From JANMDR01 sp043760555 (lineage in GTDB: Bacteria > Pseudomonadota > Gammaproteobacteria > Burkholderiales > Usitatibacteraceae), in contig JAYUOW010000254.1 in the NCBI GenBank assembly GCA_043760555.1, positions 1 through 64,000 on the forward strand: a stretch of DNA of 64,000 bases. The letters are read 5' to 3'. Positions within the stretch are counted from its first letter, which is position 1. The number at the start of each line of letters is the position of its first letter. The translations under genes and the position numbers were made by a program. The notes beneath the pieces are model-generated. The model searched no databases. It was not told the DNA's origin and saw only the letters and a list, made by a program, of their open reading frames with translations. Positions 15,893 to 22,646 of the stretch are shown here, piece after piece.

Positions 15893-16942
15893 TCAGTTTT
15901 TTCGCACCGCATCAGGATGCATCGGCAAAATACTGGTGCCGAAAGTTTGTTTTAGGCGTTTCAATGCGCAAAACAAGTTGTATCGCATTGCGCTCTTCCA
16001 CAGCCTACGTTTTTGGCGCAAGGTAGACGCGTGACGCGTCAGCGCTTCAAAATGGGCATTGGCTTGCACTTCAGCAAACAAACTTTGCCGCATCGCAAAA
16101 GGCAAGTGGCGCGCTAGCTGAAACACCACGATGCCTTCATCAACCACTTGCGATTCAAGCGCTAATAATATGGCGGTGCTCGGTGCAGCCGCGTGCATTA
16201 GCGCTTGCAGCGAGCTCACCACGCGCATATAGTGGCGCGCGGCCGTCAGCCTGCCTTCTGCGGTCGCGGGCTTTGAAAGTGAGCCGTCGCGTTTAATGTA
16301 GTGATACAGCGGGCGGTCGACCATGGCCACACGTCTTGCAGCCAGCATGGCGGCGTTCGTCCACACAATATCTTGGTGCGTTATGCCGGGCGCAAACTGC
16401 AGGTGGTGCTGCGTTAAAAAATCCCGCCGATATAGGTGACACCAAATATAGTGTCGCATTTGCTGGGTTGCCACTGACCTTACAATCCACTGTTGGCCAT
16501 CGGTAACGCGTTGCGGACGATTTCCGGAGATGGCCGTAAATAGGAGCTTTAGGTCCCCATCGCTGCAATGAATCCAAGCATTGCACAACACAATATCTAA
16601 ATGGTCTTGACGCGCTCGGCTCAGCATATCGGCATACAACGTGGGCTCTGCGCGGTCGTCGGCATCCATGAAGGCTACAAACTCTCCGCGCGCTAGCGCT
16701 AGGCCATTATTACGAGCAATGGATACGCCGCTATTGATTTGCCTGAACACGCGAATGTGCGGTGAGCGTGCGACATAATCCCGCAAAATCGCCGGCGTTG
16801 TATCACTTGAGCCGTCGTCAATAACGATAATTTCTAAGCTTTCAACCGTCTGCGCTAACAAACTATCAAGGCAATTTTGCAAGTGCTCAGCCGCGTTATA
16901 GACCGGTACGATCACGCTTATTTCTATCAGGTTAGTGTGCAT
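15893..16942 (-). CDS. Family 2 glycosyltransferase
   Basis: This 349-residue cytoplasmic or peripheral membrane GT-A enzyme likely adds a sugar to a surface glycan. The N-terminal nucleotide-sugar domain starts at ISVIVPVYNAAEHLQNCLDSLLAQT. It contains IDDGSSDTT (residues about 41-49) and the metal-binding DxD-type MDADDRAEP (about 93-101). The remaining ~200 residues are a variable acceptor domain without membrane spans. It stands alone between polA and the heme operon. The donor and acceptor are unknown. An 8-G homopolymer lies 69-76 bases before its start and could affect promoter spacing. Confidence 0.85.
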   Translation of the reverse strand: MHTNLIEISVIVPVYNAAEHLQNCLDSLLAQTVESLEIIVIDDGSSDTTPAILRDYVARSPHIRVFRQINSGVSIARNNGLALARGEFVAFMDADDRAEPTLYADMLSRARQDHLDIVLCNAWIHCSDGDLKLLFTAISGNRPQRVTDGQQWIVRSVATQQMRHYIWCHLYRRDFLTQHHLQFAPGITHQDIVWTNAAMLAARRVAMVDRPLYHYIKRDGSLSKPATAEGRLTAARHYMRVVSSLQALMHAAAPSTAILLALESQVVDEGIVVFQLARHLPFAMRQSLFAEVQANAHFEALTRHASTLRQKRRLWKSAMRYNLFCALKRLKQTFGTSILPMHPDAVRKN

Positions 16943-17010
16943 ACGCTTACGGTAGCAGCACGATGTAAGCCAAATATTTCAAGCGCCAGCGCACCTGTAA
17001 CGCTTTGTAA

Positions 17011-17018
17011 GGGGGGGG
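17011..17018. repeat. G8 homopolymer tract upstream of the glycosyltransferase
   Basis: Eight consecutive G residues (C8 on the coding strand) sit in the 228-base gap upstream of the glycosyltransferase start at 16942. Tracts of this kind are slippage-prone and in other bacteria control surface-glycan genes. Here its effect is unproven. Confidence 0.6.
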
Positions 17019-17130
17019 TGCAAAAAAGCCACACTGAGACAGCGATCCCACACAAGCATTCAATTAAATCTAGTGATTTTGACAATATTTTTTTACGTTG
17101 AACTTTGCGTAAAAATTACTACTCCTGTGT

Positions 17131-17163
17131 CTGTAAACGCTTATAAATAGGGCATCTTTAGGC
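17131..17163. repeat. 35-bp palindromic element, copy 4
   Basis: A moderately diverged copy (CTGTAAACGCTTATAAATAGGG core, then CATCTTTAGGC) ending 7 bases after the hmuV stop, at the 3' end of the heme operon. It shares extra flanking bases (ACTCCT..GT..GTAAACGC) with copy 6, which suggests the two derive from one longer ancestor. Confidence 0.75.
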
Positions 17164-17170
17164 AGTTTAA

Positions 17171-17962
17171 TTAAGCCGCAAACAATATCGGACGCCCCGT
17201 TTCAGGATGCGTAATGCGGCGTATGTCGCAGCCAAAACACGTGGCCATATTGGCTTTACTTAATACTAAATCTGGTGTGTCTGCTGCCAATAAGCGACCA
17301 TTTTTAAGTAGCGCAATTTTGTCGGCATATTGCGCCGCTAGGTTTAAATCATGCAGCACCAACAACACCGCACAGTTTGCTTCTTGCGCAAAATCTTTGG
17401 CTACTTGCAATGCCAAATGTTGATGGGCAATATCGAGTGCTGCAATGGGTTCGTCAAGCAACAGCACCCGTGGCGCATCGTGGGTGGGTTCCCATAGCTG
17501 CGCTAAGGTGCGCGCAAAAGCTACCCGCGCACGTTCGCCGCCTGAAAGTGTTGGGTAAAGCCTATTTGTAAAGGCTTGCATATCGAGTTTTGCCAATGCC
17601 GCATGGGCAATGGCGATGTCGCGTGCTTTTGGGTAGCCGTTGCAGTGCGGCGAGCGCCCTAGCAACACCACTTCCAAAGCGGTGAACATGAACGCCACAT
17701 TACTTTCTTGTGGCAATACGGCGCGCTTGGTGGCCCGTTCAATGGCGGTCCACGCATTTAGTGGTTTGCCCGCCAATTCCACGCCGCCGCTATCGGGTGC
17801 GAAATCGCCACAGGCCACTTTAAGTAGGGTTGATTTTCCCGCCCCGTTCTCGCCCATTAGCGCCAGCATCGTGCCCGCATTTAAGGAGATTGAAACGTCA
17901 TCAACCAGCGCGCGGCCACAGCGCTTCACTACAATATTGTTGAGTGCCAACGCAGCCGACAT
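17171..17962 (-). CDS. hmuV: Heme ABC transporter ATP-binding protein
   Basis: HmuV powers heme import through HmuU. The 263-residue ATPase has Walker A GENGAGKS (residues 37-44), the ABC signature LSGGERARVAFART, Walker B VLLLDEPIAALD and the switch histidine in LVLHDLNLAAQYADKIALL. The Q-loop is PQES. Length and motifs match FecE/HmuV proteins. It lies last in the operon, 1 base after the hmuU stop. Palindromic element copy 4 follows it. Confidence 0.95.
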   Translation of the reverse strand: MSAALALNNIVVKRCGRALVDDVSISLNAGTMLALMGENGAGKSTLLKVACGDFAPDSGGVELAGKPLNAWTAIERATKRAVLPQESNVAFMFTALEVVLLGRSPHCNGYPKARDIAIAHAALAKLDMQAFTNRLYPTLSGGERARVAFARTLAQLWEPTHDAPRVLLLDEPIAALDIAHQHLALQVAKDFAQEANCAVLLVLHDLNLAAQYADKIALLKNGRLLAADTPDLVLSKANMATCFGCDIRRITHPETGRPILFAA

Positions 17963-17963
17963 G

Positions 17964-19133
17964 TTAATAACCCGCTAACGTGCGGCGCTGTTGTAGTAGC
18001 AGCACTAAAAAAAACGGCGCACCGATTAGCGCGGTTAACATGCCTATGGGCAGCTCTGCCGGGGCGATAACGGTGCGCGCGAGCGTGTCGGCAACGGTAA
18101 GCAAAAGCGCGCCTAGTAGGGCGCTTGCTGGCAGCACAATACGATTATCAGGCCCCACACACAATCGAATCAAATGGGGCGCGACGAGTGCCACAAAGCC
18201 AATAATGCCTGCCACTGCCACCGCAAAGCCGGTCAGCGCTGCTACACAAATAATGATGGTGCGTTTAAGCGCTTGGGTATTCCAGCCTAAATGCGCGGCT
18301 TCCATGTCGCCAAACATTAAGGCGTTTAGGCTAGGTGCAGTTCTAATTAAAATAAATAGGCACAACAACATCGGCACCGAAATTACGGTGAGCATTTTCC
18401 ACTGCGCGCCGCCCAAGGTGCCGAAAGTCCAAAACGTAAAACTACGTAATTGTTCATCCGTGGCAATTAGCGTTAACAGCCCAATGCCTGCAAACGCAAT
18501 AGCACTCACCGCCACGCCAGCTAATATCATCGTAATTAAAGATGTGCGCCCCTCATGTTGCGCTAGGGCATAAATAATTAACGTGGTGGCCAAGCCCCCC
18601 ATAAACCCGAAAACCGGCAGCGTGAGCACGCCTAAAAAACTACTTATGCCTTTTAACACCGTGGCACCCAACACAATCACGCTCACCACCGCCAGCGCAG
18701 CACCCGATGACACGCCAATTAAACCCGGATCAGCCAAAGGGTTGCGAAATAATCCCTGCATGGCAGCACCTGACACGCCGAGGGATGCACCGAGCAACAA
18801 ACCCAGCAACACGCGCGGTAGGCGAATTTCAGTAAGCACCGCGTATTGGGTGTCGTCAATTTTAGCGCCAAAATCAAGCCCGATTAACTTGGCTAAAATA
18901 GTTAATACGTCAGCGGCGGCGATGGGGAAAGCGCCGCGTCCTACCGCTAAAATTGTGCCCAACAATAAGGCAAGCACTAAGCCAATAAACAATAACCGCG
19001 TATTGATGCGTCCGGGCACATCGCTGTGCCAAAATAGACGCTTAGTATTGCTGGAAACATGGCTGAAAACGCCCGTATTTAGGGCATCTTCAGGCATATT
19101 TTGGCTTGGAATTGGCGTTCCTCTAGCTTGCAT
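17964..19133 (-). CDS. hmuU: Heme ABC transporter permease (FecCD family) with element-derived N-terminus
   Basis: HmuU is the inner-membrane channel for heme. The permease core runs from about residue 45 (NTRLLFIGLVLALLLGTILAVGRGAF) to the end with about ten membrane helices. It includes the FecCD hallmarks RLPRVLLGLLLGASLGVSGAAMQGLFRNPLADPGLIGVSSGA and ELPIGMLTALIGAPFF. The first ~40 residues are not family-like, and residues 13-25 (MPEDALNTGVFSH) are encoded by a palindromic element. The start is uncertain: ATG 19133 overlaps chaN by 11 bases, ATG 19097 lies at the element's edge, and a later start would remove most of the element from the protein. Confidence 0.92.
   Translation of the reverse strand: MQARGTPIPSQNMPEDALNTGVFSHVSSNTKRLFWHSDVPGRINTRLLFIGLVLALLLGTILAVGRGAFPIAAADVLTILAKLIGLDFGAKIDDTQYAVLTEIRLPRVLLGLLLGASLGVSGAAMQGLFRNPLADPGLIGVSSGAALAVVSVIVLGATVLKGISSFLGVLTLPVFGFMGGLATTLIIYALAQHEGRTSLITMILAGVAVSAIAFAGIGLLTLIATDEQLRSFTFWTFGTLGGAQWKMLTVISVPMLLCLFILIRTAPSLNALMFGDMEAAHLGWNTQALKRTIIICVAALTGFAVAVAGIIGFVALVAPHLIRLCVGPDNRIVLPASALLGALLLTVADTLARTVIAPAELPIGMLTALIGAPFFLVLLLQQRRTLAGY
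19061..19095. repeat. 35-bp palindromic element, copy 5 (inside hmuU 5' end)
   Basis: Arms GGCTGAAAACGCCC and GGGCATCTTCAGGC around GTATTTA. It is read in frame A|GAT|GCC|C as residues about 13-25 of the annotated HmuU. In the mRNA it would form a hairpin close to the ribosome-binding region of hmuU if translation starts downstream. Confidence 0.88.
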
Positions 19134-20202
19134 TTTTTGTATGTGGAGAAGTGTTAACGGCGGGGGTTGATGGTGGTGGAAGCTTCATCATCATACCGGC
19201 ACAGGGATCAGCGCGGCTTTGTTTTGACGTAAACCAAACGAAGTCAAAAGGCACCGTAGCGGCATTGCCTAATTTTTGGAGTTCGGTGTATTGCGTAGGT
19301 TCAGTTTTGTCGGCGTCCACTTCGATAAATGCAACGACTGACATTGTAGCTTGAGGGTTGCCCAATTGTAGCTGTTGTAGGTAGAGCGGTATCGCCAACG
19401 CTCGGTTTACATGGCCGCGACCGGCAATCAAGATGGCACCCGTCGCGCGCTGCGCATACAGCGCTTGTGCCATCACCGCGTCGCGTGCCCGGTGGGCTGC
19501 CACCATGCCCGGTGCCATTTCGGGAGGTAATTGACCGCAATGGCTTTGCACCATGCCAGCGCGCAGGGTGGCATCGCGCGTAGCATTCCAAGTGCGGCTA
19601 AATAACGCAGCGTCAAAGCGGCTTTCAAGAGCTGCGAATCCTTCCGCGTACACTTTGCGTGCTTGCGCGCGCGACAGATTAGCGGCGCCAATGGTAAGTT
19701 TTTGGGTTAATGCGTAACTAACCATGGGTGCATATTGTGGCCACTGCCAACCCTTGCGATTTAGCTTACCGGCTGTTGCAATCGTTTCAGCCGTCGCGTC
19801 CGCCGCGTTTTGTGCGGCGCTAATGGCCGCTTGATGTTCCACATCAAATTGCTCAAATAGTAGCGCGGGCTTACGCGCTCCAGCGCTTAAGGCTTCAACT
19901 AATGCATCAATTATTTTTAATTGATGCCGGTGATGTTCTGGGTTGTCGTGGGTTTCGCCAAGCAATATGTAATGCGCTTTTGTTAAGGTGTCAAAAAGGG
20001 TAGTGGCGTTGATAAACGAGCCCGCACGCGCACCCCAAATTTTATTTACAAGCGCATGGTCTTGAAGCAGCAGCGGTGCGGGTGGAAGTGTCGGGGCAGA
20101 TGTTGGTGCTGCCACCGATGCTGGTGCCGATGTTTGTGCGTACGTCAAAACCGAATACAACAAGCTGAACGCAAGTATGGATAACAAAAAACGTGATTTC
20201 AT
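19123..20202 (-). CDS. ChaN-family heme-binding protein
   Basis: ChaN proteins bind paired heme cofactors at the cell surface or periplasm and are found in iron-regulated loci. This 359-residue product has a Sec signal peptide (FLLSILAFSLLYSVLTYA) without a lipobox cysteine, unlike the lipoprotein ChaN of Campylobacter. A Pro/Ala-rich spacer follows, then the ChaN core beginning YILLGETHDNPEHHRHQLKIIDAL, with LLFEQFDVEHQAAI and GRGHVNRALAIPLYLQQL. The GETHDNxxHH motif provides candidate heme or metal ligands. It lies between hmuT and hmuU in the same operon, so a role as an extra heme-handling component is well supported by context. Confidence 0.88.
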   Translation of the reverse strand: MKSRFLLSILAFSLLYSVLTYAQTSAPASVAAPTSAPTLPPAPLLLQDHALVNKIWGARAGSFINATTLFDTLTKAHYILLGETHDNPEHHRHQLKIIDALVEALSAGARKPALLFEQFDVEHQAAISAAQNAADATAETIATAGKLNRKGWQWPQYAPMVSYALTQKLTIGAANLSRAQARKVYAEGFAALESRFDAALFSRTWNATRDATLRAGMVQSHCGQLPPEMAPGMVAAHRARDAVMAQALYAQRATGAILIAGRGHVNRALAIPLYLQQLQLGNPQATMSVVAFIEVDADKTEPTQYTELQKLGNAATVPFDFVWFTSKQSRADPCAGMMMKLPPPSTPAVNTSPHTKNAS

Positions 20203-20217
20203 TTTAAATGCGCCACG

Positions 20218-21072
20218 CTACCGATAAAGTTGTGTTGCCAAATCGCTTGCAACCTGTGGCAGCCGCGGCCCAAAACCTAGTAATGCCAGCGCGTCCATAC
20301 TGACTACCCGCTGCGCACGGCCTGCAGGCGTGAATGCCAAGCCACTATTTTTTAGTAACGCGTCCACGCCGCCTTGGGAACTCAAACCCTGAGTCGTAAT
20401 TAAAATTACATCAGGAGCGGATGCAGCGCTACCTTCGGTGGTGAGTGGTCGATAGCCGCTAAAACCCCTCATTGCATTTTCGCCACCCGCCAATAAAATC
20501 ATGGCATGGGCAGAAGTACCCTCGCCTGCTACCTGTGGCGCGGCACCGTGCGCGAGCAAAAATAGTACTTTGGGTTTGCGCGTGGCCGGTGTTGCGCTGC
20601 TCAACCGCGTGATGTGGGCATGGGTTTGCTCCCATTGAGATGCTAATTGCATGCTCAATTTTTTCCCGTCTGCTGATAGATCAAGCAGTGATGCTATTTT
20701 ATTTACGTTATCAAATAGTGCTGCTGGGGTATGCTCGGCTGATATTTTTTCAATGCGCACACCAGCGGCTTGTATTTGCTTGATGGCGGTAGCCGGGCCT
20801 GCTTCGCCCGCCGCTAAAATAAATTTTGGCTTAAACGCCAAAATACCTTCTGCACTTAGCGCTCGTTGATAGCCCACTTTCGGCGTGCTTTGGGCAGCGA
20901 TTGGATAAAGGGACGTGGTGTCTGTGGCCGCAATACGGTCTTGTGCGCCCAAGGCATAAATAATTTCTGTTATTACCCCACCTACGACTACTACGTCTTT
21001 TGATTGCGCAGTGGTGCTTGTAGAACCCAGTAAAAGCAGCGCTGTAGCACCCAATAAAACCAGCGTTTTCAA
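20218..21072 (-). CDS. hmuT: Periplasmic heme-binding protein
   Basis: HmuT delivers heme from the outer membrane to HmuUV. The 284-residue protein has an N-terminal signal peptide (LVLLGATALLLLGSTSTTAQ) and the two-lobed periplasmic-binding fold of the FepB/BtuF type: VVVVGGVITEIIYALGAQDRIAATDTTSLYP, then KVGYQRALSAEGILAFKPKFIL. The tyrosine in KVGYQRALSAEGI is in the position of the heme-ligand tyrosine of known HmuT/PhuT proteins. Its start overlaps the hmuS stop by 4 bases. ChaN follows after 15 bases. Confidence 0.93.
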   Translation of the reverse strand: MKTLVLLGATALLLLGSTSTTAQSKDVVVVGGVITEIIYALGAQDRIAATDTTSLYPIAAQSTPKVGYQRALSAEGILAFKPKFILAAGEAGPATAIKQIQAAGVRIEKISAEHTPAALFDNVNKIASLLDLSADGKKLSMQLASQWEQTHAHITRLSSATPATRKPKVLFLLAHGAAPQVAGEGTSAHAMILLAGGENAMRGFSGYRPLTTEGSAASAPDVILITTQGLSSQGGVDALLKNSGLAFTPAGRAQRVVSMDALALLGFGPRLPQVASDLATQLYR

Positions 21073-22184
21073 GCCGCCACCGCTTCGGGTTGTGCCACGG
21101 CTTCAAGGCGCGGCAATAAATCAATAAGTTCGCGCCACGCTTGCAGCTCCGGAATGCCCGGTTTACGTTTGCCAAAAAACTGTACCAACTGCATACCCGC
21201 TGCGTCATAAAGTTCGAGTGAGGTAACTAGTCCGTCGGTAGTCGGTTTTTTTACAACCCAGGCTTGTGCAATGTGGTCTTCGCGTAAATGCAAATTGAAA
21301 TCTGCGTCCAGCACATTTAGCCACGGTCCCATCACTTGAATGTTGGCAACGGATCCTGAATGAATTTGTATGCAGCCCGCATTGCTTACAAAACACATAA
21401 TGGCAACTTTATTTTGCGCCGCTAGCTCCAGCATCGCCTGTGCAGCACGCGGGGTGACTTGGTAGGCAAAGCGCGGCTCGGCAAGACGTAGCGCTTGGGT
21501 ACGTGCGAGCGCAAATTTTTTCAAAACACCAAAAAATTCATGGGTATCTTTGAGTTGTGCCCATGCTTGATGAAACGCGGCCACGTCAATTTCGCTATCG
21601 GGCTTGATAGAGGTTGCAAGCGCAGATTTTTCAGCGACATCTTCGCCCGGCGCTTGGTTTGGCGACCCAAATTGGGCGACGAGCAAATCAAACTCATCCA
21701 CGTTAGACTCCGGCAGCAAAAATACTTTGTGTACCGCGTCGCCCGTAGCATCAAAAAACTGCAACGATCTTTTAAGTCCGATGCCGTCAGACTCGGCCAC
21801 CGCGTAGGCGTGCTGCCACTGATTTAGAAACAGCCGCAAATCAATATCATCGCCAAGCGCCATTCCCATATTGGCGTTGCCAGTAACGTCTTTATAAACG
21901 CCCTTACGCTCATGCACCACCGCATAGTTGCGCGTAAGCGCCATCACACGGCCTAGTGCGCCAATGCGTGCGACGATGCTCACCCAATCGCCTAGCGAGT
22001 GCGGCGCTAGTCGTGTGGCGGTGTCGCCAACTTGGGTGGCTACGAGCGCGCATTCGCTTACGCCTAAAAATTCCGCCGCGTCGCGTACCCGCATTTTTTT
22101 GTCGGCAATGGCATCCGCCCACGCTTCGCGCAAAGCGGCGGGGTCGTTCATGTAGGGGTGCGTGGCGATGTTTAAAGACGTCAT
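21069..22184 (-). CDS. hmuS: Hemin-degrading/heme-trafficking factor HmuS
   Basis: HmuS/ChuS/HemS proteins bind heme in the cytoplasm and pass it on or open the ring to release iron. The 371-residue sequence begins with the usual short helical domain (LREAWADAIADKKMRVRDAAEFLGVSECALVATQ). It then shows the two structurally repeated halves of the family (RIGALGRVMALTRNYAVVHERKGVYKDV in the first, AQNKVAIMCFVSNAGCIQIHSGSVANIQVMGPWLNVLDADFNLHLREDHIAQAWVVKKP in the second). Length is normal. It is the third gene of the operon, overlapping hmuT by 4 bases. Confidence 0.93.
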   Translation of the reverse strand: MTSLNIATHPYMNDPAALREAWADAIADKKMRVRDAAEFLGVSECALVATQVGDTATRLAPHSLGDWVSIVARIGALGRVMALTRNYAVVHERKGVYKDVTGNANMGMALGDDIDLRLFLNQWQHAYAVAESDGIGLKRSLQFFDATGDAVHKVFLLPESNVDEFDLLVAQFGSPNQAPGEDVAEKSALATSIKPDSEIDVAAFHQAWAQLKDTHEFFGVLKKFALARTQALRLAEPRFAYQVTPRAAQAMLELAAQNKVAIMCFVSNAGCIQIHSGSVANIQVMGPWLNVLDADFNLHLREDHIAQAWVVKKPTTDGLVTSLELYDAAGMQLVQFFGKRKPGIPELQAWRELIDLLPRLEAVAQPEAVAA

Positions 22185-22227
22185 AGTAGCTTTCGTTAAA
22201 AAATTGTAGGTTGGATTCGGGCATGCC

Positions 22228-22623
22228 TTAAGCGCGGTGGTAGCGACCGGCGACTACGTTTTCAACAAATTGCTGCGCATCGGTTTTTTCAAGCGCTTGG
22301 GGCGCTAAGGTCGTTTCGGCATGCGCGGCTAATAGCGCTGGCAGCACGCTTAAAGCATCTTCACCAAGCGTTATGTCATCGGGTAATGAACCTTTCTGGT
22401 TCTCCATTAGCCATGCCTCCCAATCGCACGCAATGCGGCTACACAAGCGGCGCATTGCGGGGTCAAGGCCTTTGCAATCGGTTAAAAAGTTTAGGTTGTC
22501 CACTATTTTTGGAATGTATAAATCGCTACCTGTACGCATGGCGCAGCTCATTAAACAAAACGTGCCAGCAATGACCGTTTGTGGATTAGGTTGCTCAACT
22601 TGCGAAAAATTGATGTGCTCCAT
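22228..22623 (-). CDS. Unrecognised 131-residue protein in the heme operon
   Basis: This is a soluble, acidic, mostly helical protein without signal peptide or membrane segment. It contains four cysteines and several methionines (FCLMSCAMRTGSDLYIPKIVDNLNFL, CKGLDPAMRRLCSRIACDWEAWL). It lies 23 bases after the receptor gene and 43 bases before hmuS, on the same strand and behind the same candidate Fur box, so it is almost certainly co-expressed with the heme genes. I do not recognise a domain. A cytoplasmic heme-handling or regulatory accessory is the natural hypothesis, based on position only. Confidence 0.8.
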   Translation of the reverse strand: MEHINFSQVEQPNPQTVIAGTFCLMSCAMRTGSDLYIPKIVDNLNFLTDCKGLDPAMRRLCSRIACDWEAWLMENQKGSLPDDITLGEDALSVLPALLAAHAETTLAPQALEKTDAQQFVENVVAGRYHRA

Positions 22624-22646
22624 TGTGGCCTCGGCATACGTTAAAG

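Noticed and set aside
17980..19170. Long open frames on the plus strand opposite hmuU (197 and 195 residues)
   Set aside because: They mirror a clear FecCD permease on the minus strand, have no ribosome-binding sites and show low-complexity Ala/Thr/Pro composition typical of antisense frames.
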